Part shown: piece by piece, positions 15,526 to 25,326 of the stretch
How positions within the stretch are numbered: position 1 is the first letter of the stretch
Layout of the letters: each line of letters opens with the position of its first letter
Made by a program: the position numbers and the translations under genes
Assembly: GCA_964555935.1 (NCBI GenBank)
Contig: CAZKUN010000010.1
Location: forward strand, 1-64,000
Direction: 5' to 3'
Source: CAZKUN01 sp964555935
GTDB lineage: Bacteria > Armatimonadota > Zipacnadia > Zipacnadales > VGFC01
Length of the DNA stretch: 64,000 nt
Notes under the pieces: model-generated
Databases searched by the model: none
What the model saw: only the letters and a program-made list of their open reading frames with translations
What the model was told of the DNA's origin: nothing

Positions 15526-18372
15526 CTACTCGCGCGGCACGTTCGGCGGCACGTAATCCTCCGGTGCCGGGGGCATCCGTGTCTCGACCTGCTCGTGACG
15601 GTTCAGCGTGTACAGAAGACTCGGCGCCAGCCAGTAGTTGTTCGTAATCGCATCCACGCTGCTTTCCGCGAGCGTCCGCTCGAGGCACGCCCGCGCCCAG
15701 AGCAAGAACTCCGGGTCGCCCGTCATCTCGTACCCCAGCCCCATCACCGGCGCGATGATGATGTGGTAGTGGCTCCGCAGGCCGCCCAGATACGGGTTGC
15801 CCGAGTATCCTCCCATCTCGCCGGGGAGGCCCCACGTGCCATTCTCCATCATCATCGATTCGATCAGTCCTAGCGCCGTAACCGCCGCCTCCTCGTTGCC
15901 TGACACTTGAAACAGCCGATGGTGCGCGTCGGCCATCTCCGATGCCATCCACGGAATCGCAAGCCACCAGGAGTAGTTGCCGTTCGGCTCCACGTACGGC
16001 CCCCGGCGGCGGACCATCCGAGTGTGGATGTCAGCCATCGTGTCCAGCGCGCCGGTGAGATAGCGCTCGTCGCCAAACTCGTCATACGCCCACACGAGCG
16101 CGGTCAGAGTGCCGCCATGATCCCGGACCGATCCCCACCCGAGGTGGTGGTTGTCCCGCAGCACGTACTCGGCCAAGTCGCGCGCGGTCTCGCGTGCGTC
16201 CGGATCTCCTGTCAGACGGTAGTAGTAGACCATCCCCGCCAGCGCCCGACGCAGCGGCGTCCAGCAGTACCCGCCGTTGCTGTGGTCGTCGCCCTGGTAG
16301 GTCCACAGGCCGCCCACGAGTGAGGGGTCCGCATTCCAATGGCACGTATCGATGTCGATCTGGTGCAGAACCTGCTCTTCGGCTCGGTCGAAGGCGTTGG
16401 TGTTGCCCGTCATCATGTATTCGGCCAGAAAACCCCGGCTGGCGTCGTAGTAGTTGTTGCACCACCCGGTGTCGCCGTAGCGCCGGTCGCCGAAGTTGCG
16501 GATGTCGTATTCGTCCATCTGCGTCCGGTCGCGGGTGAAATCGCCATACGCCGTGGTCCGGTTCTCGCTCAAGGCGGCGTGCTCGTCGCCGAGGCGCGGG
16601 TAGGCATAGCCCAGAGCCCCCGTCGCGCACGCGTAGGCCGTGTCCCAGAGGCGCGGCGGCCGTTGGCAGGAGCCGGCAAGCGCCGCAAGCGTCTCGTCTG
16701 TCGGCGGCTCGGCGAAGTACCCGAGGAGCAGTTCATGGCGCTTCGCCTCACCCGACCGCGGGCGGAAGTGGGGAATCTCGTCGGTAGCCTTGAAGAGGTG
16801 GATCGTCAACTCATCCCCATCGACCTCGAGTAGCTTCGTCGGCATCTCTGCCGCCCAGCGGACGGCCGCGAACACGGTCCCATCCTCCCCGTCGACAGCG
16901 CGCCACCCTTCCGGCGCGTCAAGCGTTGCGGCAACGCCGCGTGTCCCGGTCGATTGCACCTTCTGCGTGATCGCCAGATCGCTGATGCTCAGGTGGCGAT
17001 CCGTGTCGTTGTATACCCGAAGCCACGTGCGGACGACGGGCGAATCGGCCGTCACGCTGAATCTCAGCACGCACCGACCCAACTCATCGGTCGGCCCGAT
17101 GAGCGTGCCGCGCAGCTCGGCCGTCACCTGCCGTGGGCCCTCGTCCACTACCTCACGCGCGTCCCACCGAGCATCGTAGCGGGTTGAGGCCCCATCGTCC
17201 TCCACGATCGCGTAGGCCCGGAGCGCCCCGGCGACTGAGCCTCCCGCCGCCGACGTCACCCGCAGCAGCCCCTCGTCGCCTATCCGCAGAGCGATCAGCT
17301 CGTTCGACACGATCAACCCGTCGCCAGTGGCCTGGGCCCGGACGGCTGCGTCTTCGTCGGTCGCCCGTCCGCGCTGCGTGAGATTCCAGCGATCCCCCGG
17401 ATCAACGCCCTCGGGGAGAGCCATCGAGACCCGGGCTGACCGCACGGATCCATCGGGCCAACTCGACAAGGGGGAGAACTGGGCGTCGAGGCCATTGCCG
17501 GCGGCGTCCGATAGCGCCAACCTCGCCACGTCGGTAACCGCTCCCTCGGGTAGAGGCACGCCACAGCTCATCGGATATCCCGCCGCGGCGCCACGCGGCG
17601 CTTCGACGGTCAGCGTTACGGGAAGTTCCGCGGTCTTGGCCGGTCCGGTCGGTACCTCACCTGCCGCGATGCGTTGGCGCAGCAGTTGGGCGCTCGGAGA
17701 CTCGCGGCCGGCGTGGAGCGCGCTGGCGTCAAAGCCTTCCGTAGTCAGCACGTCGCCCCAGTACACGTGCGTCATGAACGCCTTCGGGTCTTCCTCCGGG
17801 TCGAAGCCTCCGGCCGCGAAGAAGTCGCCGTCTTGAGCGTCATCCGTCGCCACCTTGTCGATGACCCTGAGCGCCAGCTCGAACGGTTTGCCCGGCGTCA
17901 CCACATCGGTGAGATCGATGCCCAGACGCTCTTCGCGCACCACGTCGCCAACGTCCGCCTCCCAGACGACCTCGCCGTCGACGAGAACTTGCTTGAACCG
18001 CCGCCCCGAGTAGGCGTGGACTGACATCCACCCGGGATTCTCGAAGTTCGCCGAATCGTAGCGGTAGTCATCAGAGCAGTAGAACTCGATCCCGTATGGC
18101 GGTTGCCATTCCTCCGGTATAGTCACCGCTGCGGTCAGCGTCGCGTGGTCGCCGGCGGCGGCCGTCGTGGATAGGTGGTACGCGCAGTACAGATCCCGGC
18201 GGTCGTAGCGCGCGTGGTAGTCCCCCTGCACCTCGACTCCCCAAACATCAGGCTCCGAGAACTCGATGTAGCGGCTGCGCCGAGTCTGAGCGCGGGCCGG
18301 TGTCGGCGCGCAGGCCGCCGCGATCAGTGACACGGCAGCCATCCAGATCAGGGGCAGTGGCTCCAACCGCAT
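15526..18372 (-). CDS. Secreted PcRGLX/YetA-like (exo-rhamnogalacturonan lyase type) protein
   Basis: 948 aa from ATG 18372, with GAGGTG about 8 bases upstream. Signal peptide MRLEPLPLIWMAAVSLIAAA, with a Cys at the end that could be lipidated although the lipobox is imperfect. A beta-sandwich follows (residues about 30-230). Then comes the RIFT-barrel-like domain typical of PcRGLX/YetA: PMSCGVPLPEGAVTDVARL and FSPLSSWPDGSVRSARVSM. A long alpha/alpha toroid follows (CNNYYDASRGFLAEYMMTG, HWNADPSLVGGLWTYQG, YGDFTRDRTQMDEYDIRNFG). Family members (PL26) remove rhamnogalacturonan disaccharides. The catalytic residues cannot be assigned without alignment. Its neighbour downstream is a putative transporter. 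Confidence 0.75.
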   Translation of the reverse strand: MRLEPLPLIWMAAVSLIAAACAPTPARAQTRRSRYIEFSEPDVWGVEVQGDYHARYDRRDLYCAYHLSTTAAAGDHATLTAAVTIPEEWQPPYGIEFYCSDDYRYDSANFENPGWMSVHAYSGRRFKQVLVDGEVVWEADVGDVVREERLGIDLTDVVTPGKPFELALRVIDKVATDDAQDGDFFAAGGFDPEEDPKAFMTHVYWGDVLTTEGFDASALHAGRESPSAQLLRQRIAAGEVPTGPAKTAELPVTLTVEAPRGAAAGYPMSCGVPLPEGAVTDVARLALSDAAGNGLDAQFSPLSSWPDGSVRSARVSMALPEGVDPGDRWNLTQRGRATDEDAAVRAQATGDGLIVSNELIALRIGDEGLLRVTSAAGGSVAGALRAYAIVEDDGASTRYDARWDAREVVDEGPRQVTAELRGTLIGPTDELGRCVLRFSVTADSPVVRTWLRVYNDTDRHLSISDLAITQKVQSTGTRGVAATLDAPEGWRAVDGEDGTVFAAVRWAAEMPTKLLEVDGDELTIHLFKATDEIPHFRPRSGEAKRHELLLGYFAEPPTDETLAALAGSCQRPPRLWDTAYACATGALGYAYPRLGDEHAALSENRTTAYGDFTRDRTQMDEYDIRNFGDRRYGDTGWCNNYYDASRGFLAEYMMTGNTNAFDRAEEQVLHQIDIDTCHWNADPSLVGGLWTYQGDDHSNGGYCWTPLRRALAGMVYYYRLTGDPDARETARDLAEYVLRDNHHLGWGSVRDHGGTLTALVWAYDEFGDERYLTGALDTMADIHTRMVRRRGPYVEPNGNYSWWLAIPWMASEMADAHHRLFQVSGNEEAAVTALGLIESMMMENGTWGLPGEMGGYSGNPYLGGLRSHYHIIIAPVMGLGYEMTGDPEFLLWARACLERTLAESSVDAITNNYWLAPSLLYTLNRHEQVETRMPPAPEDYVPPNVPRE

Positions 18373-18471
18373 CGCGAGCACCTCGCTCCACGAGAGAATC
18401 ACGGGATCACGTCCTGACTGGTCGGTAGTGGGTGCCGCCCGGCAGAGAGGATGAACAGATCCAGCCCGACA

Positions 18472-18504
18472 ACTCGGGGACGCCCTGAGCGGGCGTCCCC
18501 GAGT
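18472..18504. terminator. Strong perfect hairpin between minus-strand genes
   Basis: ACTCGGGGACGCCC (18472-18485), loop TGAGC, then the exact complement (18491-18504): a 14-bp GC-rich stem with a 5-base loop. There is no T-tract on either side. It lies between the stop of the small membrane protein (18544) and the start of the lyase-like gene (18372) on the same strand. It could act as an intrinsic-like attenuator, an mRNA 3' stabiliser or another REP-type palindrome. Confidence 0.5.
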
Positions 18505-18543
18505 CAAGTGCTGACGTTGCCGCCTGCCTGTATCGTCACGCGG

Positions 18544-18762
18544 CTACTGTGGGGCTGCCTGTCCCTGTTGCTGCATCTGCCGGCCCTTGTCCTTCATGCC
18601 GGCCTTCATGGCGTCCTGCAACATCTGATCCTGCTCTTCTTCCGGCACCTCGGAGTCATCTCCCTTGGGCTTGATGAAGCCGAAGTAGCCGATAGCCCCT
18701 ACGACAATGACCACGATCGCGACGATCGCGATCGCAGCGGTCGGTGAAATACCTTGTTTCAC
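18544..18762 (-). CDS. Small single-pass membrane protein
   Basis: 72 aa from GTG 18762, with GGGAGGG 7 bases upstream. One hydrophobic helix (AAIAIVAIVVIVVGAIGYFGF, residues about 9-30) is followed by a charged, Gln/Met-rich tail (EEEQDQMLQDAMKAGMKDKG). No family is recognised. This short membrane anchor with a soluble tail follows the pseudopilin gene by 58 bases on the same strand, so the two may be co-transcribed. Confidence 0.65.
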   Translation of the reverse strand: MKQGISPTAAIAIVAIVVIVVGAIGYFGFIKPKGDDSEVPEEEQDQMLQDAMKAGMKDKGRQMQQQGQAAPQ

Positions 18763-18820
18763 GTCTGACCCTCCCTAATAGCTGCCGATTGGACGGATAC
18801 GCTCAGGCGCCGGCCGACAC

Positions 18821-19468
18821 TCACGGAGTGTACTGCGGGCAGCCCCACATAGCGGGATCATGCGCGATCGAGTTCAGGTTGTACCACTTGGCGTGGCCGT
18901 CTTCGAAAGCGAAGTTCGCGCCCTCGTTGTGGCGGTCCTTGATGTAGACCCAGTAGGCTCGCCAGGTGCAGAGCGGGCCGGAGTCGCCGTTGAAGATGGG
19001 GATCACGTGGCTGTCGCCGCAGAAGACGGTTTGCGCCACGTCTCGCTCGTTCGACAACGTGCCGCACTGCGTGTAGTTCATGTGCATGTTGAGAGCGTAA
19101 CTCAAGGGGAGAGGGTTGGGTATGCCTTCCGCGTTAATGAAGGTCGCGTTTGCCCACGTGCGGTCCCACGACTGGTCGGGGCAGCGCCAGAGCTGCCAGT
19201 TCTTGATATACGGCCCCATGTTGATGACCCAGCAACGGGTGCAGCAACCGCCGCCTCCGGGACCGCATGTGATTCCCTGGACCCCTTGTTCATCGTAGTC
19301 GGATGAGTACATATGGTAGGCGAGACCTATCTGCTTGAGATTCGACAGACAGGATGCGGCCCTGGCTTTCGCCCGAGCGCGCGCAAATACCGGGAACAAG
19401 ATCGCCGCCAAAATAGCAATAATCGCAATGACAACCAGCAACTCAATAAGCGTGAAGCCTCTGCGCAT
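18821..19468 (-). CDS. DUF1559-type type II/IV pseudopilin with H-x9-DG motif
   Basis: 215 aa from ATG 19468, preceded by AAGGAGG. MRRG|FTLIELLVVIAIIA is a class III prepilin signal: cleavage after Gly4, N-methylation of Phe, Glu5 of the mature chain. It is followed by AAILFPVFARARAKAR and CLSNLKQIGLAYHMY, the standard DUF1559 start. Near the C-terminus RHNEGANFAFEDG is an exact H-x9-DG motif. Cysteine-rich loops (GGGCCTRCW, LWRCPD) are present. Such proteins are very abundant in Armatimonadota, Planctomycetota and Verrucomicrobiota and are thought to be exported by a type II-like pilin system. This one is the best lineage marker in the window. Confidence 0.9.
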   Translation of the reverse strand: MRRGFTLIELLVVIAIIAILAAILFPVFARARAKARAASCLSNLKQIGLAYHMYSSDYDEQGVQGITCGPGGGGCCTRCWVINMGPYIKNWQLWRCPDQSWDRTWANATFINAEGIPNPLPLSYALNMHMNYTQCGTLSNERDVAQTVFCGDSHVIPIFNGDSGPLCTWRAYWVYIKDRHNEGANFAFEDGHAKWYNLNSIAHDPAMWGCPQYTP

Positions 19469-19725
19469 GTGCGGTGCCTCCTTCTTGGTCTCTGGTCACA
19501 CCCGGGGTTCTCGGGGCTCTGGGCGATGACCTGCCCAGGTCCGTGCGATTTCACCATAATTCTCGATAGAGGCGGTTTCAGGCCCCCCCGCAGGTCGAAG
19601 CTCCCGGGAGATTCCGCGGTGTTCCGCGACAGGCCTGTCCTCTGCCGCGTGCCGGGAGAAAGGCCCAAGCGCTCCTGGCGCGGAAGTGCTCGCCGTACAT
19701 CTCTGACCAAACGGGGGATCGTTGC

Positions 19726-21273
19726 ATGAGCTTGCTTGACGTCAACGTGATGCTGGGCCGCCCGTCCGCCGGAGGGCCCGCGCTGACCACGCCGGACGAG
19801 TTGCTCCGCGAGATGGATCGAGTGGGGGTCGATGAGGCCGTCGTCTACTCCGCGGAGGCGCGATACTGCCACCCGCTTGAGGGGAACTGGTCGCTGCTCA
19901 AGCAGATCGAGGGCCACCGCGACCGGCTGCACCCGTGCTGGTTGCTGTTGCCGTCGGTCGGCACCGAGATGCCGCCGGCCCCGGAGCTTCTTCGGCAGAT
20001 GGATGAGAACGGCGTGCGGGCGGCTCGCCTGCTTCCGGGCCAGTGCATCTTCCCGATCTCAGAACCAGTGCTGCGCCCTCTGCTCGAGGCCCTCGCGTCC
20101 GAGCGGATCGCGACGATCCTCGATCTCGAGCGGGGCCACTGGTCGGAGAACTCGCCCTGGAACGACATCTTCGCGATCTGTGAGAAGCACCCCGACCTCC
20201 CAGTCATCTTGCTCCGCGAATGCGGTTCAGCCATCCGCGCGCTCTACCACCTCTGGGACGCCTTCCCAAACCTCTACCTCGAGACATCGTACATGCAGAC
20301 CGCCCGCAGCCTCGAGGAGGTCTGCGAGCGCTTCGGCGCGGGGCGACTGCTCTTTGGCACCGCCCTCCCGCAGTACGATCCCGGCGGCTCTATTGCCACC
20401 GTCCACGGCAGCGCGTTGACGCCGGATCAACGCGCAGACATCGGCGGCAACAACGCGCGCAGACTGCTCGGCCTTGATGTCGAGACGCCCACGCTCAATG
20501 CCAACTGGCCGCTGGCGCCCGGCGGCTTCAGAGTCTGGGATTGCCACAGCCACCTCGGACCATGGTATCGCTGCCCGTACGCCGTCCATGACATTGCGGG
20601 CACGGTTCGCCGCATGGACGAGGTCGGCATCGAGCGCACGGTCATCAGCGATATCCGAGCGATCGAGAGCGAGCCGGTCAGCGGGAACGCCCGCATCGCC
20701 GACGCGGCCGATACGTATCCCGGCAGGATCTACGGCTACCTCGGCTTTGCGCCATGGGCGTACGGGACCGACGTCGCCGCCGCCGAAAAACTCCTCGACC
20801 GAGCCGGCATCGTGGGCATAAAGCTCCACTGCGGGTGCCACGACACGGCTCCTGACGCTCCGGAATACCGCGTCGCCTACGAACTCGCCCATGAGCGTGG
20901 CCTGCCCGTGCTGACTCACGGCTTGCTCGCGCCCGATGCCTTGCGCAAGACGCTCGACGAGCTGCCCAACATGACATATGTGGCCGCACATTACGCGGCC
21001 CTTCCGCCCGAGGGAATGGAAGACTACATCGCCATCGCGCGCGACTACCCGAACTTCGTGATGGACAGCGCGGGATCGCAGATCCAGGCCGGCGCGTTTG
21101 CCCGCCTGCTTGAGCGCGTCCCCGTCGACCAGGTCATGTTTGGATGCGACTTCGGCATCATGGACTTCCCGTATCAGTTGGGACGAGTCATCCACGCCGA
21201 CATCAGCGATGAGGCGAAACAGAAGGTGCTCTACGACAACGCCGCGAGGATCTACGCCAAGGCCGGCGCCTGA
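19726..21273 (+). CDS. Tandem amidohydrolase-2 fusion with a degenerate first domain
   Basis: 515 aa from ATG 19726. There are two consecutive TIM-barrel amidohydrolase-2 units. The first (about 1-245) ends with FGAGRLLFGTALPQYDPGG and NNARRLLGLD, but its first strand reads LDVNVMLG where HxH is expected. The second (about 255-515) has the metal motif DCHSHLG, IKLHCGCHD, LPVLTHG, VAAHYAALP and the C-terminal Asp in MFGCDFGIMDFPYQ. Only the second half therefore looks able to bind metal and catalyse. The substrate is unknown; family members are hydrolases and decarboxylases. It begins a plus-strand series of five or more genes and probably shares a transcript with the deacetylase-like gene 42 bases on. 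Confidence 0.82.
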   Translation: MSLLDVNVMLGRPSAGGPALTTPDELLREMDRVGVDEAVVYSAEARYCHPLEGNWSLLKQIEGHRDRLHPCWLLLPSVGTEMPPAPELLRQMDENGVRAARLLPGQCIFPISEPVLRPLLEALASERIATILDLERGHWSENSPWNDIFAICEKHPDLPVILLRECGSAIRALYHLWDAFPNLYLETSYMQTARSLEEVCERFGAGRLLFGTALPQYDPGGSIATVHGSALTPDQRADIGGNNARRLLGLDVETPTLNANWPLAPGGFRVWDCHSHLGPWYRCPYAVHDIAGTVRRMDEVGIERTVISDIRAIESEPVSGNARIADAADTYPGRIYGYLGFAPWAYGTDVAAAEKLLDRAGIVGIKLHCGCHDTAPDAPEYRVAYELAHERGLPVLTHGLLAPDALRKTLDELPNMTYVAAHYAALPPEGMEDYIAIARDYPNFVMDSAGSQIQAGAFARLLERVPVDQVMFGCDFGIMDFPYQLGRVIHADISDEAKQKVLYDNAARIYAKAGA

Positions 21274-21314
21274 TGAGCCCGCCGAGTGGGCCGGTCGGCA
21301 CAGGAGGTCAGGAA

Positions 21315-22214
21315 ATGTCAGACAACAAGCTGTACCTGATTGGACAGTACGACTGCGAGCCGCTGTCGGCCAAGTCGCCGCAATGCGGCGGACCTCAGAC
21401 GTGGCAAGAGAGCGAGCAGAAAGTCCTTGAGATCGCCGGCATCTATCGCGAGCGGGGTCTGCTCGCCGCCCTCGGTTTCCACCTGACCCCTGAGGCGGCC
21501 ACGGCTCAACCGGACCTGTACAAACGCCTGCACGCTGAAGGCGTTTTCATGGGCCTGCAGATCAACGTGCCTGGATTCCGCTACCCAACTTACGACAGAG
21601 ACCTGGGCCTCCACTCGCCGGACGAACAACGCGACATCATCCGGCTTGGACTTGAGGACTTCGAGGAGGCCCTGGGGTTCTCGACCAAGTGTTACACCGC
21701 TTGTTGCGGTTCGCGCAGCCACGCGACAGCCCCGATCCTCGCTGAGCAAGGCTTCAAGGTCTTCCGCCCGCCCGGCCCCGGCCGGTTGTCCTGGGACCGC
21801 CCCGACAAGACCACCGTCGGGCTGTTCCCGTATCCGTTCAGGGCTAGTTCTGACCACATGTGTCTGGCGGGCGATCTCGACCTGCTCTGCATCCCCATCG
21901 GCAACGATCTCACCGGCAAGCACAAGCGCAGCGAGTGGGCTCCGAATGACCTGCGCGGCGAGAATCCGGTCTCCGATGAGACCCGAGAGATGTTCCGCTA
22001 TATCGTCGACACCAGCATCGAGATCGGCCGACTGCTGGACGTGCCGCTGAACCTCATTCAGGCCGTGGGACACAACACGTCCTACTGCCAGGGCGAGAAC
22101 GTCGCCTACGTGTTGGACTACATCTGCGAGGCGGCCGACAAGAGCGGCCTCGAACTCGTGCCGATCAGCCCGGTCGGCCTCCGTGAGGAGGCCGAGGGAG
22201 TCGGGTTGATATAG
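21315..22214 (+). CDS. Polysaccharide deacetylase-like (NodB superfamily) protein
   Basis: 299 aa from ATG 21315, chosen because AGGAGG lies 7 bases upstream. A beta/alpha pattern with LGFHLTPEAA, NVPGFRYPTYDRDLGLHSPDEQRDII and the segment CGSRSHATAPILAEQGFKVFRP resembles the NodB deacetylase barrel, where an Arg-x-Pro turn precedes the third motif. However, the usual TxDDG metal motif is not visible, so catalytic assignment is weak. No signal peptide. It follows the tandem amidohydrolase and precedes a secreted protein in the same orientation. Confidence 0.5.
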   Translation: MSDNKLYLIGQYDCEPLSAKSPQCGGPQTWQESEQKVLEIAGIYRERGLLAALGFHLTPEAATAQPDLYKRLHAEGVFMGLQINVPGFRYPTYDRDLGLHSPDEQRDIIRLGLEDFEEALGFSTKCYTACCGSRSHATAPILAEQGFKVFRPPGPGRLSWDRPDKTTVGLFPYPFRASSDHMCLAGDLDLLCIPIGNDLTGKHKRSEWAPNDLRGENPVSDETREMFRYIVDTSIEIGRLLDVPLNLIQAVGHNTSYCQGENVAYVLDYICEAADKSGLELVPISPVGLREEAEGVGLI

Positions 22215-22255
22215 CCGGCTGCGCCTCGGCCGCAGCCCCTTTGGGAGAGATCGCC

Positions 22256-23200
22256 ATGGTGAAGCTCGCCGTGTTCGTCCTCGCCATCGTGCTGGCATCC
22301 TCGGCCGCCGGGCAGGAGGCCGGGAAGACGTATGCCGAGTGGTCGAGGTTTGACCCCGCCAACTTCGATCCCTCGCACGCCTATAGCTTTGAGATCGGCG
22401 ACATCCGCGTTGCCATCGGCGATCATTATGCCCACGGGGGCAGCGATATCCCAAACTACACCGGCCTCCACCACCTCTCCCACAAACTCCGAGGCTCCAA
22501 CGTCTTCTGCCCCCTGTACGCCGGCATGATCGGCATCCGACGCGAGTGCAACATCGCTCCCGTAGGCGACAACGGCGCTGTCATCTGGATCGGCGAGGGC
22601 GAGAGCAAGGTCAGCGAGGAGTTTATCGTCAAGCCGCCGCACTACATCGATCACGCGGCCCGGTTCACAGCCAGCGGCACGACAGGCGGATGGAACAACA
22701 CCTCCTATATGAACGGGCCGGCCGATCCCGGCATCTTCCTAATTCAGGCCGACGACACGTGGGTCCGCCACTACTCCGAGAAGCACGGCACGGCGGCCAG
22801 CGTGGCGCCGACGACGCTGGAAGCGCTGCCGACCGTCAACAAGGTTGAGGAGTCGCGCTACCCCCATGGCGGCTCCGGGTTCCACGAGGGCTTCAGCGAC
22901 ATCCGCTTCGATCCCAACTACCCGCTCTTCTACGGTCGCTTCGATGACATGGTCCTGATCTTCATGATCGAGCGCCGGTGGGGGCACGACCTGCTCCCGT
23001 ATATGTCACCGTCGGGCGGAGGCTACAGCCAAGAATTCGACCGGCAGAACCCGGCGTGGGACTACCGCTACTGGCTGCGGAACCTCACGCCCGGCGAGGA
23101 AGTAGTGATCCGCACGCGCGTCGTCTACAAGCCATGGGTCGGCGGCGACGACGTGCTCGCGGAATACGACAACTGGAACAGCGTGCTCGACGCTGAGTGA
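22256..23200 (+). CDS. Secreted protein of unknown function
   Basis: 314 aa from ATG 22256, with GGGAGAG 6 bases upstream. Signal peptide MVKLAVFVLAIVLASSAAG. The mature part is rich in aromatic residues and His (DIRVAIGDHYAHGGSD, YTGLHHLSHK, RYPHGGSGFHEGFSD, MIERRWGHDLLPYMSP). It looks like a beta-sandwich, perhaps acting on or binding carbohydrate. No family is recognised. It lies between the deacetylase-like gene and a DUF4091-like gene with short gaps, so co-expression is likely. Confidence 0.65.
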   Translation: MVKLAVFVLAIVLASSAAGQEAGKTYAEWSRFDPANFDPSHAYSFEIGDIRVAIGDHYAHGGSDIPNYTGLHHLSHKLRGSNVFCPLYAGMIGIRRECNIAPVGDNGAVIWIGEGESKVSEEFIVKPPHYIDHAARFTASGTTGGWNNTSYMNGPADPGIFLIQADDTWVRHYSEKHGTAASVAPTTLEALPTVNKVEESRYPHGGSGFHEGFSDIRFDPNYPLFYGRFDDMVLIFMIERRWGHDLLPYMSPSGGGYSQEFDRQNPAWDYRYWLRNLTPGEEVVIRTRVVYKPWVGGDDVLAEYDNWNSVLDAE

Positions 23201-23231
23201 GAGCGGCCGCAACATTAGGAGCAATAGTCTC

Positions 23232-25190
23232 ATGACAAGCTGGCGTGTTCTCCACATTGTCAGCCGCGCAACAGGCGCGTGCCTGGCGTTCCTCTGCCTG
23301 ACACCCGCTTCCGCCTGGGCGCTCACGACGCACCAGACGGAGACGCTCATGCTCATCGAACGAGAGTGGCGCTACCTGAGCGATCGCTGCGAGGAAACAA
23401 CGCAGGTTCTTGGCGAGCTGCCGAGGCTCGCGGAGATCCTCGAAGAAGCGCGCGGGATTCAGGAACGCTCCGAGGCGAGCGACGAAGCGCTGCTGTCAGA
23501 CAGGCGTGAACTCGCGGAGCGGCTTGGGTCGCTGTCGGCGGAGGTGAATCGCATCGCGGCCCCGGGCGGGGAGTTTGCCGCCACCTTTGTCGAGCCGTAC
23601 GAGCGTTTCAGCCCGACCTACGTGCCGGCCGCGGAGCCGGCTGAGACGTTTCGCATCGTGGCGCTGCCCGGCGAGTACCACGCGGCGGCCATCGCGCTGA
23701 CCAACTGCACGGACCGGAGCGCGCGGTACAAGATCGACCTCCAGGGGCTGAGGGGTCGACACTTCGACGTCGACATCCGCCAGCACGTGTTCGTCGGGGA
23801 CTGGTACTACAAGGGCAAGAAGCGGCTCGCCGACCCGCTGACGCTGCTTCCGAGGCGGGGCGAGACGTGGGAGGTGTCCGTGCCGGCCGGGCAGACCGTG
23901 AAGCTCCACATCGGCATCCGTGTCGGCGTGCGGGCACGTGGGTCGCATCGAGCGTCCGTGAGCATAACCACGCGAGCCGGCGAGCGCGCCGAGATGAATC
24001 TCCGCGTCCAGATTCTGCCGGCCCCGCCGCCAACAGACTCCCCCTTCGAGCACCTCGCCTTCATCTACCCCAACTCGAGCTTCGCGGGCAAGTTCCCCGA
24101 ACTCGCGGGGGAAGACCTCGGCGCCCACGGCGTGACGATGATGGAGTTCCCGCACATGCCGCCCGCGAGCTTCTCCGCGGACGGCGAGTTGCTGGAGGCG
24201 GACTTCTCCACCCACGAACGGTGGTTGCTGGCTTACGGCCCCCACGTCCGTCGAATGATGATCTTCTGGTGGAGTGACTTGACGGCGGAGGACGGGACTG
24301 AGTGGGAACTCCTCACCCCGCCGTGGCGGCGGGCATTCGTCAACCTACTCCGGGCGTGGTTTGCCAGGGCGGCCGAACTCGGGTACGGCATGGATCGATT
24401 CGTGATCCTGCCGCGCGACGAGGCGCATTCGAGCACGCTCGCGGCCTCGCCCGACGAGAGTATTGCCGTCACGACCGAGACGATGGCGTTCCTCAAGAGC
24501 GAGATCCCCGACCTGCCGGCAATCATGACGCTGAGCTACTACGCCTACCCGGCCGACGTCCGGGCCATGCTGCCACACCTGGACATCGCCGTAGTCATTC
24601 ATCCCTACATCGAGCAACTCGCCGCCAAATACGCGCCGGCAGACTACAGCCCCCGGCAGGCGTGGATCGATGAGATCTCCCCGATGCTGCGGGAGCGGCA
24701 CGCGGACAGCCAGATGACCATGCTCAGTTACCACGTAGCGACGGGCAGAAGCGATAGCGTGCTGCACTACAACTACGCCTACCCGATCCTGATGGTCGGC
24801 CAGGGCATCGACGGCGTCTCGCACTGGGCCTACAACAACGTCCGCGGCAGCTCTTGGCACGCGTGGGACGACGGTTGGCTGGACTACCTGTTCGTGTACG
24901 ACGGATCCGAGGATCACCGCACAGCCCGCCGCTACAACCCCACCGGCGAGAAGCTCGTCCCCTCCGTCCGCTGGGAATCGCTGCGGGCGGGAATCCAGAC
25001 AGCCAAGCTCTTGCTGAGCCTCAGGGAGGCCGCGGAAGACGGCACGCTCACCGGGCCTCAGGCCGCCCAGGTCATCCAGCTTCTGAACGAGGCCCGCGAG
25101 CGTTACGAAGGGCAAGAGGATCTGACGTCTGCCTGGGTGAGCGACACGGGCGACAGGGCGCGGTTGGTCTACTCGGACGCCGCCCGATAG
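23232..25190 (+). CDS. Secreted DUF4091-like glycoside hydrolase-like protein
   Basis: 652 aa from ATG 23232. The signal peptide ends near ASAWA (residue about 30). Helical N-terminal part (residues 35-115, with ETLMLIEREWRYL and RRELAERLGSLSAEV), then a beta-sandwich (VALPGEYHAAAIALTN, NLRVQILPAP). A TIM-barrel-like region follows with FIYPNSSF, MIFWWSDL, RFVILPRDEAHSSTL, DIAVVIHPYIEQL and GVSHWAYNNVRGSSWHAWDD. This order matches proteins annotated as DUF4091, related to GH123. RDEAH is a candidate acidic catalytic patch (inference). The substrate is unknown. Confidence 0.65.
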   Translation: MTSWRVLHIVSRATGACLAFLCLTPASAWALTTHQTETLMLIEREWRYLSDRCEETTQVLGELPRLAEILEEARGIQERSEASDEALLSDRRELAERLGSLSAEVNRIAAPGGEFAATFVEPYERFSPTYVPAAEPAETFRIVALPGEYHAAAIALTNCTDRSARYKIDLQGLRGRHFDVDIRQHVFVGDWYYKGKKRLADPLTLLPRRGETWEVSVPAGQTVKLHIGIRVGVRARGSHRASVSITTRAGERAEMNLRVQILPAPPPTDSPFEHLAFIYPNSSFAGKFPELAGEDLGAHGVTMMEFPHMPPASFSADGELLEADFSTHERWLLAYGPHVRRMMIFWWSDLTAEDGTEWELLTPPWRRAFVNLLRAWFARAAELGYGMDRFVILPRDEAHSSTLAASPDESIAVTTETMAFLKSEIPDLPAIMTLSYYAYPADVRAMLPHLDIAVVIHPYIEQLAAKYAPADYSPRQAWIDEISPMLRERHADSQMTMLSYHVATGRSDSVLHYNYAYPILMVGQGIDGVSHWAYNNVRGSSWHAWDDGWLDYLFVYDGSEDHRTARRYNPTGEKLVPSVRWESLRAGIQTAKLLLSLREAAEDGTLTGPQAAQVIQLLNEARERYEGQEDLTSAWVSDTGDRARLVYSDAAR

Positions 25191-25326
25191 CGCGCGCGTC
25201 AAACAAACGCAGGCGTTGGCGTAGGTCTGCGCGATGCGGTTGGCGAACGACCGGAGCCATGGCGGGCCGTGAAACTCAGAAACCGGGAACGCCCCTCCCG
25301 CGAGGGACCCCGGAGGTCAGTCCGAA

